64,000 bases of DNA, taken from Aquisalimonas sp. 2447. Lineage in GTDB: Bacteria > Pseudomonadota > Gammaproteobacteria > Nitrococcales > Aquisalimonadaceae. A model generated the notes under the pieces. The model was not told the DNA's origin. It searched no databases and worked only from the letters and a program-made list of their open reading frames with translations. Where the stretch lies: NCBI RefSeq assembly GCF_012044895.1, contig NZ_CP050695.1, positions 2,076,501 to 2,140,500 on the forward strand, written 5' to 3'. The position numbers and the translations under genes were made by a program. Of the stretch, positions 18,022 through 26,763 are shown piece by piece (the first letter of the stretch is position 1; the number at the start of each line of letters is the position of its first letter).

Positions 18022-18986
18022 TGGAAATCTCCGGCATCGCGGCGTACCTGGTCTCGTTTTTCACCTTCGTGGGCATCTACGCCATCCTGGCGCTGGGCCT
18101 GAACATGCAGTGGGGCTTCACCGGCCAGTTCAACATCGGCATCGCCGGTTTCTTCGCCGTGGGGGCATATACCAGCGCCATTCTCACCACGCCGGAAAGC
18201 CCCTGGCATGTTGGCGGTTTCCAGTACCCGTTCCTGATCGGCGTGGCGGGTGCGGTGATCGCCTCGGCACTGGTCGGCCTGATCATCGGCGCCATCACCG
18301 CCCGGTTGCGCACCGACTACCTGGCCATTGCCACCATCGGCATTGCCGAAACCCTGCGCCTCGTCATTGCCAACGAAGGCTGGCTCACCAACGGTGTGCG
18401 GGGCATGTCCAATATTGATCGGCCATTCAGCGATTTTTTTCAGGCCATCGGTCTGAGTTCCGCCATGGGTTCGCTCATTGTGGTGGCGGTGTTTCTGGTC
18501 GGCGTCTACTTCCTGGTGGAGCGCGCACGGCGATCTCCCTGGGGGCGGGTGCTGCGGGCCATCCGTGAGGATGAACCCGCCACCGCCGCGGCGGGCAAGA
18601 ACATCCGTCGGTTCCGGCTGGAGGCGTTCGTGGTGGGCTCAGCAATCATGGGCCTGGGCGGCGCACTGTACGCCCACTATTTCGGCTTCCTCAGCCCGGA
18701 GGCGTTCCTGCCGCTGTACGGCACGTTTCTGGTCTGGGTGATGCTGATCGCCGGTGGCAGCGGCAACAACAAGGGCGCGCTACTGGGCGCTGTGGTCATC
18801 TGGACGATCTGGTCCGGCAGCGAGTTCGTGATGAGTGCCGGTCTACCGGAAGGCTACACGGGCTATGCCGGACCGCTGCGTGTAATCCTCATCGGCGTGC
18901 TGCTGCAGGTGATCCTGATTACGCGGCCTGAAGGCATTCTGCCGGAGAAAGCACCACCCGCCATCGCCAAGGGGCGGCGGGATTAG
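18021..18986 (+). CDS. livM: Branched-chain amino acid ABC transporter permease, LivM type
   Basis: This 321-residue second permease has about nine hydrophobic segments. Typical LivM features are LALGLNMQWGFTGQFNIGIA, ARRSPWGRVLRAIREDEPA and the C-terminal RPEGILPE. The start overlaps the livH stop. It is the last gene of the operon. Transcription then meets a 13-bp hairpin and the convergent binding-protein gene. Confidence 0.88.
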   Translation: MEISGIAAYLVSFFTFVGIYAILALGLNMQWGFTGQFNIGIAGFFAVGAYTSAILTTPESPWHVGGFQYPFLIGVAGAVIASALVGLIIGAITARLRTDYLAIATIGIAETLRLVIANEGWLTNGVRGMSNIDRPFSDFFQAIGLSSAMGSLIVVAVFLVGVYFLVERARRSPWGRVLRAIREDEPATAAAGKNIRRFRLEAFVVGSAIMGLGGALYAHYFGFLSPEAFLPLYGTFLVWVMLIAGGSGNNKGALLGAVVIWTIWSGSEFVMSAGLPEGYTGYAGPLRVILIGVLLQVILITRPEGILPEKAPPAIAKGRRD

Positions 18987-19043
18987 TTGTGCGATAAGCC
19001 ACGTTCGTTGTATGTCGGAGCCCTGTGCGGCGAAAGGGTAGGG

Positions 19044-19080
19044 CTGGCCGTCGCGGAGCGCTGCTGCCCGCGACGGCCAG
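19044..19080. terminator. Bidirectional hairpin between livM and the binding-protein gene
   Basis: A perfect 13-bp GC-rich stem (19044-19056 with 19068-19080; CTGGCCGTCGCGG) with an 11-nt loop lies between two convergent stop codons. It has no clear T-tract on either strand, so termination may be Rho-assisted. Confidence 0.6.
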
Positions 19081-19089
19081 TGGAGCGAC

Positions 19090-20307
19090 TCAGTCTTCAG
19101 CAGGGGCGAACACGCGCACGGTGCGAATCTCGCCGTCTTCCACACGCCAGTGAGCGAACGTGCCGGGCACGTCCCCGTGCTCGTCGAGATCCACGCTGCC
19201 GGAGGCGCCCTCGTAATTGATCTCCTCGCCATCGGCAAGCAGTTGCAGGGCCTTTTCCCATTCGCCGGGATTCACCACCTCGCCGGGCGGATTGGCCACC
19301 GAACGCAGGTTGTCACGAATGGCCGTACGATCCAGGACGCCGGCCTGCTGCGCCGCCAGGGCGATCAGATAGACTGCATCGTAGGCCGTGTCCATGAACG
19401 GCTGGGGCGGCACCTCACCGTAGGCCTCGGAATAGGCAGCCTCGAAGTGCTGCGCCCCGGGAGTGTCCTCCAGGGCTCGCGGCACGGAGCCCACGGCACC
19501 TTCCATGAACTCGGCGCCAATGGCGTTGATCATGTCAGGCGACTGCAGGCCGTCGGTGAACACGAAGTTCTCGAACATGCCACCTTCCACGGCTTGCCGC
19601 AGTATGGTCTGACCGTTCTCCGGATACCCGATCAGCACCAGGCCCTCGGTATCACCACGGCTGACCCGCCGGAGTTCCCCGCGATAGGACGATTGACCAG
19701 GCTCGTAGGCGGCCATCTCGGAGACCGTGTGACCGCGGGCCTCGAAAGCGTCCCGGAAGTTTTCCGCGAGCCCGAGACCGTAGTCGTTGTTGATGTAGAG
19801 GATGGAGAGGTTGGAATAACCGGACTCCTCGGCGATCTCGGCAAGGGCGATGCCCTGGAACGCGTCCGACGGCACCGTGCGGAACAGGAAATCGTCGTCG
19901 TCGAGATCGGTGATGACCGGGGACGTCGAGGCACCACTGATCTGCGGAATGCCTTCCTGGCGACTCACGCTCTGGGCGACCGGGATGGTGACGCCGCTGG
20001 AGAGGGCGCCCACGAAAGCGTGGACACCTTCCACCGAGGCGAGGCGCTGGGCGGCATCAACGCCGGCCTGGGGGCTGGTCTGGGTGTCCCCGCCGACCAG
20101 TTGGATGTCCTCGCCGAGCACGCCTCCGGCGGCATTGATCTCGTCGACGGCCAGCCGGATGCCGTTTCGGGAGGTTTCGCCATAGTCCTGGAGGTCACCC
20201 GTGAGCGGCACCAGGGCGCCGATGCGGAGATTGTCAGCGGTTGCCCCGGCGCTGACCCCCAGCGACAGTGCGACGCCGAGTCCGATGGTCCAAGCGGTAT
20301 GTTTCAT
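19090..20307 (-). CDS. Periplasmic amino acid binding protein of a HAAT-family ABC transporter
   Basis: The 405-residue type I periplasmic binding protein has a signal peptide (GLGVALSLGVSAGATA, cleavage near ADNLRIG). It is LivJ-like: IGALVPLTGDLQDYGE, GIRLAVDEINAAGG, VGALSSGVTIPVAQ and ILYINNDYGLGLAENF. The start ATG 20307 has AAGGAGAAG just upstream. It is almost certainly the receptor for the convergent livGFHM system, although it is transcribed separately. Substrate specificity cannot be read from sequence; branched-chain amino acids or related amides are likely. Confidence 0.85.
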   Translation of the reverse strand: MKHTAWTIGLGVALSLGVSAGATADNLRIGALVPLTGDLQDYGETSRNGIRLAVDEINAAGGVLGEDIQLVGGDTQTSPQAGVDAAQRLASVEGVHAFVGALSSGVTIPVAQSVSRQEGIPQISGASTSPVITDLDDDDFLFRTVPSDAFQGIALAEIAEESGYSNLSILYINNDYGLGLAENFRDAFEARGHTVSEMAAYEPGQSSYRGELRRVSRGDTEGLVLIGYPENGQTILRQAVEGGMFENFVFTDGLQSPDMINAIGAEFMEGAVGSVPRALEDTPGAQHFEAAYSEAYGEVPPQPFMDTAYDAVYLIALAAQQAGVLDRTAIRDNLRSVANPPGEVVNPGEWEKALQLLADGEEINYEGASGSVDLDEHGDVPGTFAHWRVEDGEIRTVRVFAPAED

Positions 20308-20348
20308 TCGTCTTCTCCTTTTCCTTCGCGGTGCGAATTCAGTTCTTG

Positions 20349-20377
20349 AGAATACTGCCGCACCGGAGGGGCTGCAA
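20349..20377 (-). promoter_or_regulatory. Sigma-70 promoter of the binding-protein gene
   Basis: On the minus strand TTGCAG (20377-20372), a 17-bp spacer and TATTCT (20354-20349) form a good promoter. It gives a leader of about 35 nt containing the AAGGAG ribosome binding site. Confidence 0.6.
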
Positions 20378-20505
20378 ACGGCGATCCGGGACCCGGGCCG
20401 GCGGGCCCTGATGGCAGGTTTCCATGCGCAGGGCCGGCAATGGCAAACTACTGTTCGACCCCCGGCTTGTCCGGACACCCGATAGCAGCGACAGGAGACC
20501 ATTGA

Positions 20506-21882
20506 ATGGCCGATGCACGCGGTTCCATCCACGGTGAATGGTCGAGTGGACTGGTGTTCATTCTCGCCGCCACCGGCTCGGCGGTGGGTCTGGGTAACCT
20601 CTGGCGGTTTCCCTACCTGGTGGGCGAGAACGGCGGTGCGGCCTTCGTCATCATCTACCTGTTGTGCATCCTGCTGGTGGGCCTACCCATCATGATCGCG
20701 GAGATCACCATCGGTCGGCAGGGCAGACGCAGCCCCATCAACAGCCTGCTTGCCGTCTCCCGGGACGAGGGACGCAGCCGGTACTGGTCGCTCCTCGGCT
20801 GGCTTGGTGTTGCAGCAGGTTTCCTGATCCTGTCCTTCTACAGCGTGGTCGGCGGCTGGGCGCTATTCTACGTGCTGCAGTCATTGCTGGGGAGTTTCCA
20901 GGGCATTACCGCCGATGCGGCGGGTGAACTGTTCGAGACCTTCGTCGGCAGTCCCGTGGACGTGCTGATTTGGCACACGCTGTTCATGGTGATTCTGTTC
21001 GGCATCATTGCCGCCGGAGTGCGCAAGGGACTCCAGCGTGCAGTGACGCTGCTGATGCCGCTGCTGTTCGTGATCCTGTTGCTGCTGGTTGGCTACGGCA
21101 TGGCGGCCTCGGGCGCGTTTCAGGAGGCGGTTGCGTTCATGTTCCAGCCCGACTTCTCGGCGGTGGAACCGGGAACGGTTCTCACCGCCATGGGCCAGGC
21201 GTTCTTCACCCTCAGCCTCGGCATGGGGGCCATCATGGTCTACGGTGCCTACCTGCCCAGGAATGAATCGATTCCCCGCAGCGCCGGCTGGATCGTGGGC
21301 ATGGACACCGGCACCGCACTGCTGGCGGGCCTGGCCATCTTCCCCATCGTCTTTGCCGCCGGCATGGAGCCGGGCGAGGGCGGCCCGGGGCTCGTGTTCG
21401 TGACCCTGCCCATCGTCTTCGGCGAGATCTCCTTCGGCTTTGCGCTGGGAATCCTCTTCTTCGTGCTGCTGTCCGTGGCCGCCGTCACCTCGGGGATGTC
21501 CCTGCTGGAGCCGGCCACCGCCTATCTCACGGAGCAGGGCGGCAGCCGCATCCGTGCCGCCGCCATCATTGCCGGCCTGATCTGGCTGCTGGGAATCGCC
21601 TGCGGCCTGTCACTGAACGTCTGGGGCGATTTCCACCTCCTGCCGGGCATGAACGTCTTTGATGCGCTGGAGTTCGTCTCCAACGACATCATGCTGCCCC
21701 TGGGCGGCCTGCTGATCGCGATCTTCGTCGGCTGGCAGATGCGCGTCCACAGCGTTGCTCGCGAACTGGGTTTGAGTGACGAAAGCACCGGTTTCCAGTT
21801 GTGGTTGTTCGTGACCCGTTTCGTGGCCCCGGCCGCGGTGATCCTGGTGTTCCTGAACGCCCTCGGGCTGTTCGGGGGATAG
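20506..21882 (+). CDS. Sodium-dependent transporter, SNF (neurotransmitter:sodium symporter) family
   Basis: The 458-residue inner-membrane symporter has about 11-12 hydrophobic segments and a LeuT-like fold. TM1 carries the unwound substrate and sodium site GSAVGLGNLWRFPYLVGENG, followed by GRQGRRSPIN. Bacterial members take up amino acids with Na+. The exact substrate is unknown; amino acids are the usual cargo. ACAGGAG lies upstream of ATG 20506. It is divergent from the amino acid binding protein and sits 2 bp before the DUF192 gene. Confidence 0.88.
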   Translation: MADARGSIHGEWSSGLVFILAATGSAVGLGNLWRFPYLVGENGGAAFVIIYLLCILLVGLPIMIAEITIGRQGRRSPINSLLAVSRDEGRSRYWSLLGWLGVAAGFLILSFYSVVGGWALFYVLQSLLGSFQGITADAAGELFETFVGSPVDVLIWHTLFMVILFGIIAAGVRKGLQRAVTLLMPLLFVILLLLVGYGMAASGAFQEAVAFMFQPDFSAVEPGTVLTAMGQAFFTLSLGMGAIMVYGAYLPRNESIPRSAGWIVGMDTGTALLAGLAIFPIVFAAGMEPGEGGPGLVFVTLPIVFGEISFGFALGILFFVLLSVAAVTSGMSLLEPATAYLTEQGGSRIRAAAIIAGLIWLLGIACGLSLNVWGDFHLLPGMNVFDALEFVSNDIMLPLGGLLIAIFVGWQMRVHSVARELGLSDESTGFQLWLFVTRFVAPAAVILVFLNALGLFGG

Positions 21883-21884
21883 AG

Positions 21885-22415
21885 GTGGCAAAGAGGGGAC
21901 GGCGCCGTTGCGAGTGGCGAGATGCCGCCGTCAGCGGCGCCGTTGCTTTTGCGCTTCTGCTGATGAGCATCCCGGCATATTCACTGTCGGGCTGGCCGGG
22001 GGATGGCGAACCGGCATCCGCATGCGTCAGCGAAACAGATGCCGTGGCCAGCATGCCGCAGGGTCGAGTCCGGCTCGGTGAACAGCGGGAACTGACAGTC
22101 CGGATTGCGGCAACCGCCGAGCACCGTGCCGCCGGCATGCAGTATCTCTGTCCCGACGCCATCGCCGGCAATCCCATCCTGTTCGTCTTCGACTCGCCGG
22201 CACGTCCGGGTTTTCACATGCGCAATGTCCACGGCGGACTGGACATCATATTCATTGGCACGAACCGCACGATTACGGCCATCGAGCAGATGGTCTCCGA
22301 ACAGCCACACCTCACCAGGCCTGGAGAGCCCGTCATTGCCGCACTGGAAATGGCCGCAGGGGAGGCGGAAGCCCTGGATTTGACCAAGGGGCAGAACATC
22401 GAGTGGGACTACTGA
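21885..22415 (+). CDS. Exported DUF192 family protein
   Basis: The 176-residue product carries an N-terminal hydrophobic segment at about residues 16-35 (a signal peptide or anchor) and a DUF192 domain (PF02643). Recognisable motifs are RAAGMQYLCPD, ILFVFDSPARPGFHMRNV, LDIIFIGTNRTI and a C-terminal LDLTKGQNIEWDY. The family is small, periplasmic and of unknown function. GTG 21885 with GAGG immediately upstream is the start; it lies 2 bp after the symporter stop, so the two are co-transcribed. Confidence 0.78.
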   Translation: MAKRGRRRCEWRDAAVSGAVAFALLLMSIPAYSLSGWPGDGEPASACVSETDAVASMPQGRVRLGEQRELTVRIAATAEHRAAGMQYLCPDAIAGNPILFVFDSPARPGFHMRNVHGGLDIIFIGTNRTITAIEQMVSEQPHLTRPGEPVIAALEMAAGEAEALDLTKGQNIEWDY

Positions 22416-22538
22416 GGAGCCGCACAGTCACGTCCCCGAAGACGACCTTAGTGCCAACTCAACGCCATTTAACATAATCTTACTTATACGCAGCAGAAGA
22501 TCACTACTGGCGAGCATAAGGCTCTGGAACCTCGCGCG

Positions 22539-24401
22539 CTAATCTGCCTCCGCACTCTCGCCGTTGTTGCTGGCAACGGCGCGGGGATCCTTCGGATAAT
22601 ACCGCTCCGGCAGACGCTCCATGTGGGTGAAGTACCGCGTATCCTTGTACGGCATCTTCATGTAGCCCGACACGCCCAGTCCTTCGATGAGCGGTACCGC
22701 GGCAAGGATCTCGTCCAGGCGCTGACGGAACTCCTCCTCGCATGCGGGATCCAGCAATCGATAATAGCTGTGGATCTTCAGGTGGTACGGCAATGCCTCG
22801 AAGATGATCATGCCCGTGTGGTGAATCGTGTTCAGCGCTTCCAGCGAGCGCATGATCTCGTCTGGCAGGACCAGCAGCTCCTCGGGATCCGGGCCATCCT
22901 CGAAGTACGAATGTTCCCGCGTGCGATCCTCGGGCTCCGGCGCCGAACTCACTTCGTACGGCAGCCGCATGTCTGCGTCCGGAATGAATGGTGCGGCGGC
23001 GGTGTCCCGGTCGATGTGCAGCGTGTCGCGGGCATTGAACAGGCAGCTCTTGAATATGCCCTGGCGATAGATGGCCCGGGCCAGATTGACCATGTTGTTC
23101 ACCGCCGTGATGAATGCGGTCTTGCGTTCCGGGTCGTGGAGGTTCAACGAGGTGTCGATGTAGATACCCTCCTTCTCCCAGCGCACTGCCAGGCCGCCCA
23201 CCACCGGGTAGCGGCCCAGGCGGCTGACAGCAGCCAGGAATGCCTTCTCGGTGTCGCCCATGCCCTGCATGAAATTCCGGTAGTAGCGGTCCAGTTGCAC
23301 GTCATTGACGTCGCTGAGAGTCTCCTCGGCGCCCTCTTCCCGCAGGAACGATTTCCGCGAGCTGTATACCACCGTGTCGATCTCGCGGTCGGTGCGGCGC
23401 ATCCACACCGGCACTGCCGGCGTCGGCGCCGGCTCCGGCAGGTCGATCATCACGGTGCGGCCGATGCGCGGCATTTCCCGCAGGAAGTAGTCCCCGGCGC
23501 GTCGGCGCAGGTCGGTATCGGCATCCAGCATGCCCTCGAGCAGACGCGCGAACTCGATGGGCAGACCCAGCGACGTGGGCGGAATGGCGCGGTAGCCGAA
23601 ACGGCAGGATTGCCCGGAGGCCAGGGCATAGAGCGCGCCCGCCGCTCCCTGCTCGTCGAAACGTGGCGACGACAACGCGCCGTTCAGCTGCTCTTCGCCG
23701 ATGAAGTAGACATCGCCCAGGCGCGCATTGGTCTGCTGCAGGTTGTCCGACATCAGTTCCATGACCTTCGGTGCCACGAACTGGTAATTCTCGTCCACCT
23801 GGGCAAACACGGAAGAGCCCCAGTCGATCAGGGCAATGGTTTCGGTATTCTCGTCGAACACCAGGTTGGACGGCTTGATGTCGCCGTGCACGATGGGCCG
23901 CCCCGCCGGGCCGGCCTCACTGCGCAGGGCGCGCAGAATATCCGCGAGCTGGGCGCCGATACGCACGATCAAACGCGGAGGCAGGCGCCCCTCGCGCAGG
24001 GAGATCTCTTCCAGGTTGAACCCGGGGGCACGCTCCATGACCAGCAGCGACTGGTTACGTACCCGCTGGAAAGTGATCAACCGCGGCACCCGGGGGTGGT
24101 TGACCTGGCTGAGCATGAACGCCTCTTCTTCGAGGCGGTCCTGGATATGCTGCGGCAGGGTAATGCGGGTGAACTTGAAGACGTGCTCCACGCGGCGGCC
24201 ATCCGAACCGGTGACGGCACCGGCGAAGACGAACCCGTAGGCGCCCTTGCCGATCAGCTCAATGTCGCGGTAACCGAGCTGTTGCAACTGGTTGGTGCAC
24301 AGGGCCACCCAGTCCTTCAGCTTCTTGGCGTCACCGTGACTGAGCAGGTAAACGGACTGCTCTTCGGGAATGTAGAACTGCTGAATGGGGGCGTCGACCA
24401 T
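22539..24401 (-). CDS. Hanks-type serine/threonine protein kinase with a large C-terminal region
   Basis: The 620-residue cytosolic protein has no membrane segment. The kinase domain spans about residues 45-320: glycine loop GKGAYG (51-56), ATP lysine K76 in VFKFT, catalytic loop HGDIKPSN (172-179; D174, K176 and N179 all present) and DWG (193-195) replacing DFG. It is therefore probably active, not a pseudokinase. The arginine before the catalytic aspartate is missing (HGD, not HRD), so activation-loop phosphorylation may be unnecessary. Residues 345-620 form an unrecognised region with blocks YYRNFMQGMGDTEKAFLAAV and NLARAIYRQGIFKSCLFNAR. The gene begins 21 bp after bkdB on the same strand, so it is likely the last gene of the dehydrogenase operon. 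Its Shine-Dalgarno spacing is poor. Confidence 0.8.
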   Translation of the reverse strand: MVDAPIQQFYIPEEQSVYLLSHGDAKKLKDWVALCTNQLQQLGYRDIELIGKGAYGFVFAGAVTGSDGRRVEHVFKFTRITLPQHIQDRLEEEAFMLSQVNHPRVPRLITFQRVRNQSLLVMERAPGFNLEEISLREGRLPPRLIVRIGAQLADILRALRSEAGPAGRPIVHGDIKPSNLVFDENTETIALIDWGSSVFAQVDENYQFVAPKVMELMSDNLQQTNARLGDVYFIGEEQLNGALSSPRFDEQGAAGALYALASGQSCRFGYRAIPPTSLGLPIEFARLLEGMLDADTDLRRRAGDYFLREMPRIGRTVMIDLPEPAPTPAVPVWMRRTDREIDTVVYSSRKSFLREEGAEETLSDVNDVQLDRYYRNFMQGMGDTEKAFLAAVSRLGRYPVVGGLAVRWEKEGIYIDTSLNLHDPERKTAFITAVNNMVNLARAIYRQGIFKSCLFNARDTLHIDRDTAAAPFIPDADMRLPYEVSSAPEPEDRTREHSYFEDGPDPEELLVLPDEIMRSLEALNTIHHTGMIIFEALPYHLKIHSYYRLLDPACEEEFRQRLDEILAAVPLIEGLGVSGYMKMPYKDTRYFTHMERLPERYYPKDPRAVASNNGESAEAD

Positions 24402-24422
24402 GCTCCGTACCGTGACCGCGGA

Positions 24423-25727
24423 TCAGCGCAGGTGCAACAGCATGGCGTCCGGCGACTCCAGCAGGCGCTTCCAGCGATTGCAGAAGCGCGCCATGGTGCC
24501 GCCGTCAATGATGCGGTGATCGCCCGCCCAGCTCACCGGCAGGATCGCGCGCTTCACCACTCGATCCTCGGCGTCGAACCGCGGCAGGTACTGGGTTCGT
24601 CCCAGGGCGGCAATCGCCACCTCCGGCGCGTTGATGATGGGCGCCGCGTAGGTGCCGCCCAGGGCGCCGATGTTGGACAGGGTGATGGTACCGCCCTGCA
24701 GGTCCTGCCGCGTGACCCGGCCGGCACGGGCGGCCTCGACCAGACGTGCCACCTCCGTGGCGATCTCCAGCAGCGTCCTCTGCTCCACCTGCTTGACGTT
24801 GGGGACCACCAGGCCGGCCTCGCTGTCCACCGCCATGCCGATGTTGCAGTGGGGCTGGTAGTGAATCTCGGTGACCGCGTCGTTGACGCGACTGTTCAGC
24901 AGCGGGTAGTCCGACGTCGCTACGGCCAGGGCTTTCATGAAGAACGGCATGAGCGTGAGTCGTACGCCCTGCGCCTCGGCCTCGGGCCGGAGACGCTCCC
25001 GCAGCGCAATGAGGTCGGTGACGTCGATTTCCTCGCCGTAGATGAAATGGGGCACGGTGGCGGCGGCATGGGCCATGTGCTTGGCCATGGCCGCGCGCGT
25101 GCCCTTGATGGGCTCCACGCGCATCTCGCCCGGCGACGGCGCCGGCCCGGCCGCCGGAGCGGTGTCGGGCTCCTCCCTGCGGTCGCCGGCCGTGGTTTCA
25201 TCCAGGTGGGCGAGCACGTCGGCCTTGAGCACGCGGCCATGCTTGCCGGAACCGCGGATGTCGTCCAGGCGCAGGCCGTGCTCCCGAACCATCCGCCGCA
25301 CGGCCGGCGTGGCCGGCGTGCGCAGCCGCCCCGGGCCACCCGGCGCGGTGGCCACCGGGGTCGCCACCGGTTCAGCCTGCTCCGGCGTTGCCCGTGCAGG
25401 CTCCGCGGGGGGTGCCGGGGCCGACTCCGTGCGTGACTCGTCCTCCTGCTCCGGCTGGGGTCCTGCCGGCGGCGCCTTGTCGTCCTCGCCCTCGCCGGTG
25501 TCGTAGGCGAACAACGGCTCGTGCACCCGCGCGATTTCGCCCTCGCTGTAGTACAGGCGCGTGATTCTGCCCTGCTCCGGCGCCGGGATCTCCACCAGCG
25601 CCTTGTCCGTCATGACCTCCACCACGGGCTGGTCTTCGGCGACCACGTCCCCTTCCCGGACAAGCCACTTGGTGAGTTCGCACTCGACGATGCCTTCGCC
25701 GATGTCGGGCAGAATGAAGTCGGTCAT
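24423..25727 (-). CDS. bkdB: Branched-chain 2-oxoacid dehydrogenase E2 (dihydrolipoyl acyltransferase)
   Basis: The 434-residue E2 core transfers the acyl group from E1 to CoA. A single lipoyl domain lies at residues 1-78, with K42 in MTDKALVE as the lipoylation site. A Pro/Ala/Glu-rich linker follows, then an E1/E3-binding domain at about 137-173 (TPATPAVRRMVREHGLRL, GSGKHGRVLKADV). The acyltransferase domain has the catalytic H404 and D408 in DHRIIDG. It could alternatively serve another 2-oxoacid, but the E1 subunits match the BCKDH type. No E3 (lpd) gene is nearby. The kinase gene follows after 21 bp. Confidence 0.88.
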   Translation of the reverse strand: MTDFILPDIGEGIVECELTKWLVREGDVVAEDQPVVEVMTDKALVEIPAPEQGRITRLYYSEGEIARVHEPLFAYDTGEGEDDKAPPAGPQPEQEDESRTESAPAPPAEPARATPEQAEPVATPVATAPGGPGRLRTPATPAVRRMVREHGLRLDDIRGSGKHGRVLKADVLAHLDETTAGDRREEPDTAPAAGPAPSPGEMRVEPIKGTRAAMAKHMAHAAATVPHFIYGEEIDVTDLIALRERLRPEAEAQGVRLTLMPFFMKALAVATSDYPLLNSRVNDAVTEIHYQPHCNIGMAVDSEAGLVVPNVKQVEQRTLLEIATEVARLVEAARAGRVTRQDLQGGTITLSNIGALGGTYAAPIINAPEVAIAALGRTQYLPRFDAEDRVVKRAILPVSWAGDHRIIDGGTMARFCNRWKRLLESPDAMLLHLR

Positions 25728-25784
25728 GGTTGTTCTTCCTCGCTCCTCGCGCAGGGCGAACGGACGGCGCCGGTCCGGTCCCGG

Positions 25785-26762
25785 TCAGAATTCGACACTG
25801 GCCCTGATGGCCTCGAAGACCTTCAGGTGATCGGGCATGTACTCCTTTTCCAGGGCCAGCGGGAAGGGCGTATCCAGCCCGGTGACCCGCATCACCGGTG
25901 ATTCCAGGTACAGGAAACACCGCTCCTGGATGGTGGCTGCGATCTCGCCGCCGAACCCGCCGGTCAATGGTGCCTCATGGGTGACCACCAGGCGTCCTGT
26001 CTTGAGAACGGACTCTGCCACCGTCTCCGCGTCCCAGGGTAGAATCGTCCGCAGATCAATGACCTCGCAGGAGATGTTCTCCTTGTCTGCGAGCTCCACC
26101 GCCTGCTGCACCGCCTCCATCTGGGCGCCCCAGGCCACCAGGGTCACGTCCGAGCCCTCCTTGACCACCTCGGCCTCGCCCAGGGGAAGCTGGTAGTCGG
26201 TTTCCGGCACGTCACCCACCGAAGCGCGGTAGAGCCGCTTGGGTTCGAAGAAGATCACCGGGTTCGGGTCCCGGATGGCGCCCAGGAGGAGGCCCTTCGC
26301 CTGGTGGGCATTACGCGGCACGACGATCTTCAGCCCGGGGGTGTGCGCGAAGTACGCCTCGGGTGACTGCGAGTGGTAATGGCCGCCGGAAATGCCGCCG
26401 CCGTAGGGGGCTCGGATGGTCAGGCCGCCGACGTTGAAGAGATTGCCGGAGCGGTAGCGGTACTTGGCCGACTCGTTCACGATCTGGTCGAAGGCCGGGA
26501 AGATGTAGTCCGCGAACTGGATTTCTGCCACCGGGATCGAGCCCTGGGCCGCAAGGCCGTTGGCGAAGCCCACAATGCCCTGCTCCACCAGGGGCGTGTT
26601 GAAGCACCGCGCCTTGCCGTACTTATCCTGCAGATTGCTGGTGGCCCGGAAGACGCCGCCGAAACCGCCCACGTCCTCACCGAAGCACAGCACGCGCTCA
26701 TCGGTCTCCATGGCGATATCCAGGCCGTGATTGATGGCCTGCAGCATGTTCATCCTGGCCAT
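25785..26762 (-). CDS. bkdA2: Branched-chain 2-oxoacid dehydrogenase E1 beta subunit
   Basis: The 325-residue transketolase-like subunit forms an alpha2beta2 E1 that decarboxylates branched-chain 2-oxoacids with ThDP. Recognisable segments are [57 protein letters not shown] and [19 protein letters not shown]. The C-terminal [13 protein letters not shown] is complete. The start lies one base after the E1alpha stop, giving tight coupling and equal stoichiometry. A 57-bp gap precedes bkdB. Confidence 0.92.
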   Translation of the reverse strand: MARMNMLQAINHGLDIAMETDERVLCFGEDVGGFGGVFRATSNLQDKYGKARCFNTPLVEQGIVGFANGLAAQGSIPVAEIQFADYIFPAFDQIVNESAKYRYRSGNLFNVGGLTIRAPYGGGISGGHYHSQSPEAYFAHTPGLKIVVPRNAHQAKGLLLGAIRDPNPVIFFEPKRLYRASVGDVPETDYQLPLGEAEVVKEGSDVTLVAWGAQMEAVQQAVELADKENISCEVIDLRTILPWDAETVAESVLKTGRLVVTHEAPLTGGFGGEIAATIQERCFLYLESPVMRVTGLDTPFPLALEKEYMPDHLKVFEAIRASVEF

Positions 26763-26763
26763 G

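Noticed and set aside
22416-22538. AT-rich stretch between the DUF192 and kinase stop codons
   Set aside because: It lacks a clear stem-loop, att-like repeat or gene; low GC alone is not evidence of insertion.
22623-25436. A 937-codon plus-strand open frame opposite the kinase and bkdB genes
   Set aside because: It is the shadow of two well-supported genes and crosses their boundary; the sequence looks like random His/Arg/Gly-rich translation.
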